DNA of 64,000 nt from Jackrogersella multiformis (taxonomy: Eukaryota > Ascomycota > Sordariomycetes > Xylariales > Hypoxylaceae): contig CADCXD010000002.1 in the NCBI GenBank assembly GCA_902806575.1, positions 558,001 through 622,000 of the forward strand. Reading direction: 5' to 3'. A program made the position numbers and the translations under genes. This document shows positions 11,375-23,616 of the stretch, piece by piece. The number at the start of each line of letters is the position of its first letter. Positions within the stretch are counted from its first letter, which is position 1. The notes under the pieces are model-generated. The model worked only from the letters and a program-made list of their open reading frames with translations, did no database searches and had not been told where the DNA came from.

Positions 11375-13850
11375 CTACTTTGATGGGACATTTCTCAACT
11401 TCCACCTTTGGGTGAGACCTTCAAGAACAGCTTCACGCCAATACCATAATCCAGTCCAAGCAGCTCCAGGCCCAACAAGGATCTGCCCAGCGATAACCGC
11501 GGTAGCGGCTCTGAAGACTTGGCGCGTTTGAATGTAGCCCAGAGATCGCATCTCCCATATGGAATACAAGCTATTGGCGAACAAAGCGGCATTGGCTATG
11601 GTCATGTCGCGCTTAGCCGAAGCCACCAACATGGGGACAGCGCGAGATATGGACCAGTTGCCAGCCAAAAGAGTTTGAGCAGCAGATGCGCCCGGTTGAA
11701 CGTGCGAGTATGCGGTGATAGCTGTGTGAACCGCAGCTTGAATGATAAATATCCAGGCATAAGACGATTCAAGTATGGGGGCATCATCTGTCTTATATCG
11801 ATCAAATGCAGGACCTTCACCTTCCTCCTCATTCTCCTTCTGCTTCTCCTCCTCGGGTAACTCTCCACTTCTCCACCACGCTAGGCCGGCAGACAATCCG
11901 GACGTCAGTGCAGAAAATAAAAAGGGGGCCGCATGCCACAATCTGTTGGTATCGGACGTCGAAAGGAACATCGATGCTGAGGGGATGACGCAACCTAACG
12001 TGAGTGCAGGAAGCAGAACTCTAGCCACTTCCGGGGAGACACGACGGCCCGTACTGAGCCCCAAGCCGTGAAACGCGTTGATGATCCCGTACAGAGGCAT
12101 GATGTAGTCGATGCCTATAAATTGCATGCCGATGGTATAGAGACTGGGGAAAGATCGCACAGTATTCTCGTTCCATTTTCGATATCCCTCTATTGTGAAT
12201 AGTAGCGATGGCGAGATCAGCTGCGATAATACACGAATCCGTGCCATTAGATCGCTCCCAGATACTGATGCCATTGTGGTAGGTTGGAGAATACCCATCC
12301 CTGAATTCCTAGCAAGCCAAAGTAGAAATCCCATTCCTCCGGCAAATCCTATTTGAACACAGTTTGTCGCTACCGTGCCAATCGGTTTCGCTGGAAGCTC
12401 GTCCGTCCAGGGAAGGGCATGGCGACGGCGAGGAACCGGGATATATTTCAGTGTCGTTCCGTCGTGAAAGACACCACCTGATTTCCGGAGAATGAATTCA
12501 TCCCCGGATAATGAGGCTGCGAAGGTCCAGAAAAGTGCCGAGAATAGGGGGTTTGTATAAGCGGATATGTCCTGCTGTTCCCGCCCATCTGAGACAATGA
12601 ACTTGGCTCTTTCCATCCTGGCTGATTGTGTTTGTGCGAACACATCCTCGATGTCGCGGTCTGTTAGGTCAACGAGACCGGCTGATCGGCTATCCCGTTT
12701 CTTCAAAAGGGCATTGACAAATTCAGTGGCAGATTCAATGGCACCGTTCCCGCCTTGACCTGTCAGTGGGACTGGCTGAAGACAGGCGATTAGTAACTAT
12801 CGCGACCCATTACAGTGTCTCAATATATGTATACACTCACCTTATGAGCCGAATCACCAAAAACCATGATCCTCTTGAAATGCCATTTTTCGTAGACTAC
12901 TTCATGCAAAGGAGTAAGGGTCGACGAAAGGCGATTCGAAAAAATCTCACCAAACGTAATCTTGTCGCTGACGAGTTCTTCGGAGTGTTCCTTGACGAAT
13001 TGCAACTCGTCTTCCTTGGTATACCTTGGTATGTCCTTTCCATACTTGATTTGAGGCAATTTCACGAAGAGGAACCAGTAAATTCGATTTTCAGGACCGG
13101 AGACGAGCAATTTACTGTACCCATGGCCTGTGAGCGTATTCGCCTCGTCGTAACTCCAACCAGGAACGTTTTGGGCAATACCGAAGCTGCATATGTATTT
13201 GCACGGTACCTTATCTTCTTCGTCTGGGGAGAAGTATCCCGGCTGTAACTCTTTGCCGATGCGGAACATTTCCGATCTGATGCTGCTGTGAATGCCATCT
13301 GCACCCAGAACCAAGGTTCCGGAGTACTTATCGCCATCCGAGGTCGTGACCTCGACTCCTCGCTCATGATGGACGATCTTGACAGCCTTTTTGTTTAGCA
13401 AAACCCGCTCCGGGTGCTGCAATTTATCATATAGCAGTTGCAGGAGCCACTGGCGGTCCAAGAAGATCACCTGATAGCCGTATCTTGAAGTAGTTTTGTC
13501 AATAGCGTGTACTTGGATATTAGAAATGAGAATTCAACTGACCTTCGTACATAGTGCACAGCCAACTCTGGCGTACTAAAAAGGAGTTTCCCATTTTCGT
13601 CGCGCGTCCACGATTTTTTTATACAACTCCCATCAGAGAGGGCCTGGATGGATTCGTAGTATCCAAGCTGGTCGAGTATCCGAAGCCCATTAGGAAATAG
13701 GCCAATACTCGCACCAACTTGGGGAGCTATGTCATCGTGAGACTCCAGCAGGACATAATCGATATCGAATTTTTCGAACATATTTGCTAGTGTGAGGCCT
13801 GTGATGCTACCACCAACGATGACGACTTTGAACCCGGCATGAGGGGCCAT
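11375..13850 (-). CDS. PaxM-like FAD monooxygenase fused to a polytopic membrane domain
   Basis: Three exons on the minus strand (13850-13543, 13483-12841, 12775-11375) give 783 aa in frame. Residues 1 to about 450 are a group A flavin monooxygenase. They carry the dinucleotide-binding VVIVGGSITGL (8-18), the FAD/NAD(P)H DG motif LGADGIHSSIR (162-172), and GDSAHK...PLTGQGGNGAIES across the last splice (312-332). Wording is closest to PaxM-type epoxidases of indole-diterpene and meroterpenoid pathways. From about residue 455 to the end there are six or seven hydrophobic segments, including FIGIDYIMPLYGIINAF (about 536-552), with an acidic loop between (EEEKQKENEEEGEG). Stand-alone PaxM-like enzymes are about 470 aa, so this one is much longer. 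The membrane part may be a cyclase-like or anchoring domain; I cannot name it. No PKS, prenyltransferase or P450 lies nearby. An in-frame ATG 20 codons upstream is less likely as the start. Confidence 0.85.
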
Positions 13851-16100
13851 TATGAGGGTCGAGCAGCGCGATAAAATACAAATAAAATATATATTTTTGT
13901 ATCCTCCCAATGGGGTATCTGAAAATCAGCTTTACTTGGTAACTTTAAAAATTTTATATTTATATTTATATTTTAGTTTGGGATTCGAGAAGTATTAATA
14001 TAGGCAGACTTTATCAATGGGGCGATAGAAGAACTTACGAGCGACCCTATCAGGGGGGAATTCAGAACTTTTGACTGGATCCGAAACATCACGTCGTACC
14101 TACAAGACAAAAGCTGGCCGTAATGGCAACCTATTATGTAGTACGACCCTCAATTCACGACCTAGTTCCGTTATTCAATGTGACCCGTTTGGGTTGGAAT
14201 CGGAATCCACGGATACCTACTATGTACGCTATCTTTCAAGTGACTTTCTTCCTCAACTTCAACCCCTGCATCCGACAAGTAAATAGTCTATCTACCAAGC
14301 TCTCCATTAATATATGGAGTTCGTAAGCAATATTAAGACACGGTTAGCAATATACCGAAATTTCTATTAATACACGAGCCGCGAGCCACTTTATTTCGTT
14401 TAATTAAACATCCCCTGGATTAAATACACCAATTTATAACCATTACTAACAGCGGCGCAGACGTCTCTGTTAATATGCTACCTATTACCTAGCTACCTAG
14501 GTTAACACTTTTTAATAATCGGGTTATCTTCGTTCTTACGCATGCGATTTACGAAACCTTCAAGGCAGGCCATAACCTAGTCGATAAGATCTTCAGTAAG
14601 CTCTATAAACGCTAGATTTTTAAAAAGTCGATCTTATCTTTTTTCAGGTAATTCTAGAAATCGGAGAATCTTCTCGTTATAATGCTTGACAGAATCTTTA
14701 GTTCCGTAGCTTACGGGTAGGCATAAATCATTATATTCGAGATTTAGAAACGTAAAACTGTTTATCCTTCCTCGCAAGCTTGCTGTCACTTACCTAGGTA
14801 GTTACAATCTTCTTAGTATGAAAAAATCCCCGATCTATTAATAGCGTACAGCGAATCTTCCTATTATCCCGTTCTAATAACATGTACGGTACATACCTAA
14901 TGTAGATATAATGGTGTTATGTCGATTAGTAAGTACCGCGGGTCACGATGCGGCGGTAGGGGAATTCGTGCGGAATGATCTCTACCTCACTAGGATACGA
15001 AGTAAGATTTCGTCATATACCTAACCAAAAGGTAACCAAAGTAACTCTATTGCGACCTGAGAGGCATCTCTTAAAGTAGCGGTCTACATTAGACAAAAGA
15101 ACCAGGGCAGTTCCATGGCTCGGAACCAGTACACTAATAGGTGACTATTTAGATATATATAGTGTAATACTGCATATATGCTACCTATGCATACCTTGAA
15201 TATATATGCGCTTCGACGATGCACCAGTATAAGTGTACTATGAAAAGGGGGGAGATTACCTACGAAACTAGCTTTATATCTGAAAACCTTTCCTTTCGAT
15301 ATTTATCAAAAGCCAGGGCCAGGGTAGTTGCTAAGTACAATCTACTCAATCCTTGATAGCTACCTATTCTTGAACGCGGGAGGGTTTTCTACCCTAGCCA
15401 CGTTGGCGCAAACCGTCAGCCTCAAACCGAGGTACGCGACCCAATTTGAAGTTGACTATACTATCAGGATCTCTTGGTATTGGTGAGTTGGTATCACAGT
15501 TTAGGATCTGTGCTCTAAAGATCACCCGCTTATATAATCGGCTGTTCTTGTATATATGGCTCATCTGAGCCCATGGGGTTTGAGCTCCTACTTAGACTTA
15601 CAACACACACTGTCACGTACATGGATCTAGGCGCCCTATTATCTAGGCTCACTTAATCTATGATATAAACAAGAACATGTATGGCGAGACGCACAAGCGA
15701 CCATGACAAGCACTTGTCTAGGTTAACTCAACAGAAAGCTATACCGCTTGGCCACCTGTTAGTCATCTCCTTGCGACTCATGTTGAATATCTAGTGAAGT
15801 TTTCAAGGGAGTGTGTGATTAGGTCCCTTAGTCTTATAGGCGATAGATCGATAATGCTATATTAGAGAGTGTAGCTCCAGGTGATGGAGCGCTCCCTATG
15901 TACTAGAATTTTCACCCTTTGATTATGTACCTAGGTAATCATAGGGTGCGAAGAGATCCATGTATTTTAGAGATGACTCCGAAGGCTCGGGAGACTTCAA
16001 ACCACGTGGAAACCTAGGTAACTTTAGATTCAATGGGACTCGTGTTTGCGATACCAAATGGAGCACTGGAACGTGGCAGTTTTGCGGCAGTGGACTGCAT
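13851..16100. other. Gene desert, AT-rich, probably decayed
   Basis: No gene is supported in 2.2 kb. The sequence is AT-rich and dense in stops, as expected of old, point-mutated (possibly RIP-affected) repeat DNA. CCTAGG-type motifs occur at 14490-14502, 14791-14802, 15929-15938 and 16011-16021. No terminal repeats or target-site duplications were recognised by eye. Confidence 0.55.
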
Positions 16101-17405
16101 CTAGGGCGGCGTTTCGACCACGGTACTGTCCTTGCGGATGTGAACAAGGAAAGTTGGCGCCATCCAGTCCTCTAAATCGCTCCCATTTTTCTCTTCTTCC
16201 CCACGGAGCGTTGGACTTTTATGACTTAGGGCGTCACCTATCTTCGGTAGTCTCCAGGGCTCAAATGAAGTGGGTCGCTTCGTGATGAGCACCTTGATAA
16301 TGTCCACGTATTCTTGGTGGCCTTGTTCAATCAGCTGTTCGGGGATATTCATGTCTATCTTGTACGACTTCGGCACCCGTCTCTGGAAACGTGTCTTGAC
16401 AGGTTTCGGGTCTCTGTGGCGAGATTTCAGTTGGAGTACATCATAGCCTCCCTTTAACATGTTCTTGACGTCCCAGGTGGGAAGTATATTGTAGAGGTGG
16501 ATATAGAGGATGTCAGACCCCGTGTTATCGATGGCAAGGCTCATCCGGTCCTTGTGGGTAGCTTCGGCTACGGTGTTAGGACTGAATGTTTTCCCAGTTT
16601 TGACGTTGACCAGCCTAACATCGCAGGATATTGTGGAAGATTCATTGGAGAGCTCATTGAACAGACGGAACTTGGCTAGGTGCTCCACAGCATCCAGTGC
16701 ATAGTCTAGATCGGAGAAATCTGCGTCCACGTGCTTGAATACTTCTTTTGAAGCATCTCGAATTTTGTATCTCGCGGCCCCGGATGTGGGGACGGGGTTA
16801 ATCTGGAAAGGGGGATGATCATGCGGTTCGTTCTCGTCGAATCGCATTTTCAGCCATGGCCTCCTGCTCTGTATCTCCTCGCAGCGACTTAAGTCATCTG
16901 AAATACCAAGATTAAGCTGGATATAATATCGGCAGAGGGAGAACTTGGTTCGCGCCCTAGCAAGCCAACCCTTTCCCATGCCAACACCAGGAGGGTGTAG
17001 GATATTCAAATCCGAGGTTAGCCCTCTAACTTTACTAACCACTACTAGATACCCGAGTTCGAGTACGTCAAGTTGGTCACCGATGCAGATACCATGGGCT
17101 TCGCCGCCTTCAAGTTGCAATCGACCACCCGGTTGCTGGGTAACCGGGTACAGAGGGCCACTACCCTCCGGCATGCGGGCAACCCCGAAGAACTCACGCT
17201 GGTTGACCCCGTACCACATGGGATTTTGGTCATGAAAATATTGCTTGAATTTAGTGCGTATGCGCTCATAGATTTCCTCGAATTGGCCCCGGAACCCGCC
17301 GGCGCCAGAGTCCCGAAAAGTCTCGATCAGGCAGTAGGACAGGCGGCCGTGTCGCTTCCCGGACGCAAGCGCATAATCGAAGGCGAAGCAACCTTGGCCT
17401 TCAAC
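16101..17405 (-). pseudogene. 3' part of a fungal caspase-domain protein gene
   Basis: One open frame on the minus strand runs from about 17405 to the stop at 16101-16103. It starts inside a caspase-like fold with ALASGKRHGRLSYCLIETF, then HDQNPMWYGVNQREFFG and LEGGEAHGICIGDQLDVLEL. In intact fungal caspase-domain (metacaspase-like) proteins these segments follow the catalytic His and Cys, which are missing. About 250 further residues follow, ending VHIRKDSTVVETPP; their function is not known. Upstream the frame meets a stop (about 17427-17429), and the opposite strand there encodes the TPR repeat of the neighbouring gene. The gene is therefore truncated at this junction, not merely unannotated. 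A 372-aa product from the internal ATG at 17219 is formally possible but would have no protease active site. Confidence 0.65.
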
Positions 17406-20095
17406 TAGGCAATATATGGTCCCGTACTAGAGATGTCGGACCTTGAGGAATCTATTTCCCTATCGCGGGAGGCCCTTGATGTGATCAAGACAGACCAGTA
17501 TGTGGACAGGACCAAGTTGATAAACAGTTTCGGGTTCCAACTACAAACGCATAATGATCCCGAGGTGATCCCACAAGAATACCTCATAGATAAAGCCAAG
17601 TTATTGAATAATCTTGGAATTCGACCTGGAGACAAATTTTCTATCACTCAAGCACTGGAAGATATTGACGAGGCTATTATTCGCAGATTGCAGGATCTGT
17701 CAATACTGTTCCAGGAGACTACCGTGATCGAACTGTGTGGTTAACCAACCTTGGTCGGCGATTATACGAAAGGCACCACCGTACAGGAAACGAAACGGAC
17801 CTCAATGATGCCATTTGTGTGACTAACGACGCTCGCGATCTCGTCTCGGCAAACCACCCGAATTAAGTCAAGGTATCAAGTTTGCTCGGAGTTTATCTAG
17901 GACATCGATATAAAAAGACTGGGGAAATGGGAGACTTGAAAGGATCGATTGCAAAGACGCGAGAGGCCATTGTTGCAACACCAATAGACCACCCAGAAAG
18001 ACAGGACTGGCTGAATAACCTCGGGTTCCAACTGGGGGATATGTACGCCCGTACCGGAGCGCCAGCGGATCTCGAGGAAACTATTCGTACTGCCCACAAA
18101 AAGCGTAAAGTGGACGAAAAAAACAGTCACAAGGGTGAAAACGACGACAAAGACACCTATGATACGACACACCTTGAGGAAGCCTATGATATAGCGCGAA
18201 GAGTCGCTGATGAGACCCCTTCTAATCACACCGAGCGAGCCGCGTACTTGAACAATCTTGGGTTGCTGCTAGGAGATATATGCCTCGTCCGTGGGGATAA
18301 ATCATACCTTGATAAAGCCATCGATACAATGCGTGAGGGCGTTGAGGCGACCCCAAAAGATCATCTACACCGAGCTAGACGATCGATGAATCTTGCACGT
18401 CACTTGTATCAAAGATACGCAGCCACCAGACAAGTTCAAGACCTTCAAGAAACCCGAGCACGTTTGGTCGAGGCTCTACACTCCTCCGCCTCCAGCGTCA
18501 GTATTCGAGTGGAAGCAGGGCGCGAATTTCTACTCACTAACAACGTCCTTAGCGATCCGCGAACATACGACGTTGCCAAGAGAACAGTAGAGTTGATACC
18601 ATTACTCACGCCACGCTCTCTGCAAAACATGGACAAGCGATACCTTCTCTTTACCGCGGTCGGGATATCATCTGATGCGGCGGTTATTGCCCTCCGTTTA
18701 AACAAAGGGACTCTCGCCGCGATAAATTGCCTCGAGATGGGTCGGGCCATCATCGCCGGAGCTATCCTCCAGCAGCACGACATCACATTGCTAAAGAAAA
18801 GCCACCCAGACTTAGCGGCATCCTTTCTCGATCTGCGAGATCAGCTGGATTCGCCAGATTCACGTAACTCGGAGTACTTGGTGGGCGGCGAATCAGCGGC
18901 CGCAGGAGTTAAAGCAGAACAGCTGCGCCAGGCAGATGTACAGTTAGCTGATCTCGTTGAGAAAATCAGGTCAATTGAGGGGTTTGAGTCATTTCTCCTC
19001 CCAGCATCTGAAACCGACATGATCAAGGCTGCAAGACATGGTCAAATTGTCATACTGAACGTGAGCGTCCACCGGTGCGATGCCTTGATCGTGCAGCAGT
19101 CTGGGATCAAATCGCTGCCGCTACGGAATGTCTCCTCGGCGGATATTGATGGCCATATCGAGAATCTGGACCACACCGAAACGCTCGAATGGCTCTGGAA
19201 TGATATAGCCCACCCGGTGCTCGATGAGATCGGCTTCACTGAGCCCAAGTCTAACTGCCCCTTGCCTCGCATATGGTGGGTACCGACGGGTAAGCTGACC
19301 AAGTTCCCACTCCACGCAGCCGGCATCTACGAGCTGGGATACGACGATGAATCAGCACTAGATATGGTCGTCTCGTCCTACGCCTCGTCTGTAAAGTCCA
19401 TCATACACGGTCGCCAGCAACAAGAACGCCGGAAGTCGCCGGCAGAGGCGGATTTACTCCGTCAAGTCGTGGCTGTGGCCATGGACAAGACGGAGGATAT
19501 GGGGGATCTCCCATACGCATGTAGGGAGGTTGATGAGGTGCTCAATGTCCTTTCGTTGGAAGCATCGCCCGAGAACCGGCCCCAGCGGACCAAGGAGAAC
19601 GTCCTATCCGCTATGAAAGCCTGCCAGATCTTCCACTTCGCCGGACACGGTTACACAGACGCTACGGAACCACTGCAGAGCTCGTTGCGGCTCAGCGACT
19701 GGAAGAGTGCGCCCTTGACGGTGCAGAGCCTCCTAGACGCCGACCTCGACGCCGCTGCGCCGTTCCTCGCGTACCTCTCGGCGTGCGGCACCAGCCGGAT
19801 AAAGGACGACCGCTCCGTGGACGAAAGCATCCACCTGGCGAACGCCTTCCAACTCGCCGGATTTTGCCATGTGGTGGGTACGCTCTGGAAAGTGGAGGAC
19901 AGGCTGTGCGTGAGCATGGCCAAGATGCTGTATGAGTTTCTGCGGGAAAAAGGTTTGCAGGATGGTTATGTCAGCCGGGGACTCCATCACGCTGCCGAGA
20001 AACATCGAGATCAGTGGCTGAACGATGATACAAGCAGCGTAGACGGGGAGTTTCGAGCCGAGCTAGTCGAGGACCCAACGGCACCGGCTCTGTAG
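17390..20095 (+). pseudogene. TPR-CHAT protease gene with damaged N-terminal half
   Basis: From 17882 to 20095 a single open frame carries TPR-like repeats (WLNNLGFQLGDMYARTG, YLNNLGLLLGDICLVRG), a helical linker, and a C-terminal CHAT domain with the catalytic pair: His in FHFAGHGYTD (codon 19646) and Cys in AYLSACGTSR (codon 19784). CHAT domains are caspase-clan proteases, and fungal TPR-CHAT proteins are often linked to allorecognition and regulated cell death. More TPR sequence lies upstream in three frames: NLGLQLGNIWSRTRDVG (17390-17440), DLEESISLSREALDVI (17436 on), and GDYRDRTVWLTNLGRRL (from about 17714). An in-frame TAA at 17865-17867 follows NHPN. Two frameshifts and one stop have no plausible introns to explain them, so the full-length gene appears dead. 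The CHAT half could still be expressed from an internal ATG. Confidence 0.72.
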
Positions 20096-20894
20096 ATTCC
20101 TTACGTCCACTTTGGTGTGCAGATTCAAGGGGGGTGGGCTCTAAAGACCGCGAGTTAAATTATAGCGCATATACCTTATCATATCCTAGTTTATAGCTGT
20201 TGTGGTAGAGGTTGTAATGTTGTTGTTTCTCTAGGTTTTAAACTTCACTTTCAAAACACAAGATCTTACTTAAACCACGCATTACGTAATCCACCCCCAC
20301 ACTGTCTATAATACAAGGGCTTAGGTACCTACTCCTACCTAAGGTACCTTCTAATGCATACCTACCTAGCCGAATCTCAGTGCTAAAGTCACTATAATAA
20401 TAGTAGGTTGTAGCGCATATCAGGGGCACGGCCTATAGGCCACTGTAACTATGGCGTGTTATAGCGTATAGCTCCCTGTAATTATATTAACTCCAAGTGG
20501 ATTCCAGGAATTAGAGCTCCAGCCAGCACCTAGGTAGTTGGTGCTGCAAGCCCTATTTATAACTTTCTAATGGTCAGCCGTACCTTGGATTCGGGCTGCC
20601 TGCCTTACCTACCTAGGTACCTAGGTAGAGTGAAATGAGCAAAGTGTCACAAAGGAGGGTTTGAAAGAAATCCGGTGTCGTGCTCCACTATAAACCGGCG
20701 ATCCGGATCGGCAAAACACGGAAAAGGGTGGGTCGGAATGAAAAGGGGGGCCGGTTAGACTAATGAACCGCGCCACCAGACTCAATCTATTGACAACGAT
20801 GGCACTTGCTCAGGGAAACTTGGCTTGTGATTGTGGCTTGCATGAGAATGTGTTTCCTAAGCGCTTAGCCAAGGCAAAGCCAATACGTGCTCGC
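20096..20894. other. Intergenic
   Basis: It lies between the 3' ends of the TPR-CHAT gene and the HET gene. No gene is seen. Motif copies occur at 20321-20347 (GGTACCTACTCCTACCTAAGGTACC-like) and 20606-20628. Confidence 0.6.
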
Positions 20895-23283
20895 TTACCT
20901 AAATCTGAAAAACCGGTACTCCCACTGCGGTTTAGGTAAACTTGCATCCGAATAGTATACATACCCTATTCCAACTCTCTTCGAAACGCCCCTACGAGTA
21001 GTCAAACCCAGAAATATCGATTGCGTATCCGACGTCTTTGTGAGCGTATCAGCAGCAACGAAGGGAACAAGCTCATCTATCAGCTCGTCTCCGCCGTCGA
21101 ACCTAAACTCTCCCAGGTGACCACATACATCCAAGCTTCCAGCGAGGTCCCCCGGCGTGATGGTCACATGGAACTGTCGGGCTGCCACATACGGCGCGAA
21201 GAATCCAAGTTCGCCGCAGTTTAGACTGTCCGGTAGTTTTACGCTACTTCGCCATGCCCCGTCTATCAATCGTTTAACGTCGATGCCAACGCGATGTTGA
21301 AGATAATCTCTATTGCGAGCAGTTTCCTTGATAGTGTGCTCAGTAGTATCACAGTCTATGGTTTCGCAGGCAGTTTTCCAGACACTTGTGGTCCAGAATT
21401 TGCGTTTCGAGCCCCCGTAATGCCAACATACGATAGGCACGTATAGGGGTACCCGCTTGATAGGAGCCTGTGATATTTTCCTAGGCAACCACAGATTATC
21501 CGCGAACACGAACTCGACCGGGCCAGCCCAAGAAGCCCTAAATATTATCCTGCGTTAGCTGGGTAGGTACTGGATTTAATGAGCTTGGTGGCTCTGCAGG
21601 TGATCAACACAACAGGTAATCAATGGATCTAACATACCATGACCACGAACACAACGAGAACCGTTCAGTCCACCCCCATGCTAGTCCCGTAGTTTTGCTT
21701 TTGCTTAGCCGCCGCCTCTTCGTTCCTGGCAAGGGAAACCAGAGTATCGCCCGGTAGAGCAAATGGGAGGGGATAGCCTGCGCCTGAGAGATCCTCAACT
21801 GTTCCGAGGAGGCGTTTCCAGATCTTTCAGACCTGTTGAATATACCTTCGAAAGCGTTGAATATGTCGCCGGGATGTGTGAGATTCCTCCGTGTGTATTC
21901 CTGCACTGCCGTCTGGTAGGTTTGCGCGTCCAGCTTCTCACCACTTGTGTCCCCCAAGTAGTAGTACGGTGTCGGGTCGAGATCGCGCCTGAGGTTCCTG
22001 TTCCACCACGGCGGCCCCGTCCTGACCTTAATTTCCACCTTTTTATTAACATTATTCGTATTTACTGCATAGTCATAGCCCTCTCTCCGCTGGCATTCGC
22101 TGCAGTTGAAAAAGACCTCGTCTGCGGTGAAGTAGAGGCAGCGTTGCGACAGCGACTGCTCCTGGAACGTCCAGCCTCGCGTGTTCCAGGTTTCCCTTCG
22201 AACCTCCTCGCATAGAGATGACAGGCAAAGCGACAAGTTGAGAACCGTCCCATCCGAGTCATCGACGATCTTTACCGGACTGATAGGACGACCCGGTCGC
22301 GGACTGATGCCGCTCAACCCAGCGTCTGCACTGCTGCCTGCTGCGGCGATGATAGTAACAGCCGCAGAGCTATATATATCGCCCATCCGTGTGATAAGCC
22401 GTTCCCTATCCTCCTGATCATCTTGTACGATGCACAAGATATCAACCCATAAATATCGCATCCCAATTTTCTGCGTGAATTTCATAGCGTCCCTAACTGT
22501 GAGGGGAATCCGCCCCGTCAGTCGCGATTCCGATCTTGAGTTGGATAGGCTCTTAGACGCCCTCAAATCTTTTATATTTTTCTGGAGTGTTTTGAAGATG
22601 GGAGTGTCACCCCAAACATAAGATAAGGCCACATAATCACATCTTCTATTTTTCTCTATTATGCACTCTCTATTCACGTCAATCAGCCGGAAGGGGAACT
22701 GAGACTGAAATATGTCATTTTTAACGCTTCGTTTCGTAGGGATCATGGAATGATGGTGCTTCTGACACTCATCGAGCCAATCTTTCATAAGCGCAATATC
22801 GACGTACTTTCCGATCTCTCTGCGCGGAAGGTAGTTCATCTCCGATTCATCACTCGGTAGAGATTCGATCTCCGCGATAATAAATCCTGTCTTCGTCCTA
22901 TCGACTTGTCTCAGCGGATCCTTGTTATGGTGGAACTTTGGAGGCTCCTGATCGGTCGCCAGCAGTAGTCTTGGCTGGGGGTGTCGTGTTTGGCCATGTT
23001 CCTTAACTGATAAAGGACTCCGGCTTTGAATGAGGAGCTCGCATTGCCCTGCTCGATCCCTCTCGGCTGTTCCCCAGGCGCGATCAACGGCGGCGGAGAT
23101 GAGACCGCAGAATGGACAGTCTGGATCCTCATACTTCGAAATCCTACCGACGGACTGTTGACTGGTTTCGTCGCAAAGCAGTACATCCAGATCTAATCTC
23201 TCGCAGGTTTTGCACAACCGGTGTTTGGGTCGTGCCGTGCCTAATAGTGCCATGCCTAATCGTGCCTCATGGGAGCCTTTCAT
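20895..23283 (-). CDS. HET-domain protein (heterokaryon incompatibility type)
   Basis: Two coding exons on the minus strand (23283-21638, 21537-20895), with a 100-nt GTATGT...TTAG intron that keeps the frame and joins AWGW to SWAGPVEFVF, give about 762 aa. An N-terminal Cys-rich segment (LCKTCERLDLDVLL, DCPFCGL) precedes the HET domain: YVALSYVWGD, RYLWVDILCIVQDD, DIYSSAAVTIIAAAG, then WNTRGWTFQEQSLSQRCLYFT. HET domains trigger cell death after fusion of unlike hyphae; this is an ordinary-length member. The start is ATG 23283. Upstream codons in the same frame (to 23394) span a clear intron 3' end (CTCTCGTTTTTTCAG), so a further 5' exon, coding or not, probably exists. No frameshift was seen in the gene. 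Confidence 0.85.
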
Positions 23284-23616
23284 AATTGTATTCGCTGCAA
23301 TGGTACGCCACGCGCCACAGCCCGGGGTTCCTGGTTGTAAATAATAAGAATCTTCGTAGAGCTGAAAAAACGAGAGCAAAAAATATGTTGTCAATTACTT
23401 CGCCTCTGTGATGTCAGCTAATCAAGATTGTCCACATATGCTCTAGAATGCCGTACCCTCATGCAAGTGGCTTGACAAGGTACATATGCTGCGCGACAAG
23501 CAATAAGTACAATACCTATCTCAAGTATATAAATTTGCTAAAATTTTTCGCTGGGAAACGTCGAATATCGTCCTGAAGCTATCACCATAAATCCCTGAGT
23601 AGGGATCTTAGGAGCC
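23284..23616. other. Upstream region of HET gene
   Basis: It contains the probable 3' splice site of a leader intron (minus strand, TTTTTTCAG, about 23360-23370) and the shared upstream space with the broken + strand gene. Nothing else is seen. Confidence 0.5.

Noticed and set aside
11375..13850. A secondary-metabolite gene cluster around the FMO fusion
   Set aside because: No polyketide synthase, NRPS, prenyltransferase, P450 or cluster-type regulator is visible within 15 kb.
17700..17890. Intron in the TPR-CHAT gene to explain the frame changes
   Set aside because: The frame that would be skipped still encodes good TPR sequence (GDYRDRTVWLTNLGRRL), so the breaks lie inside coding DNA.
23284..23394. 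HET start at 23394 (MTTYFLLSF...)
   Set aside because: Those codons overlap a strong intron 3' splice site (TTTTTTCAG), so they are probably intronic.
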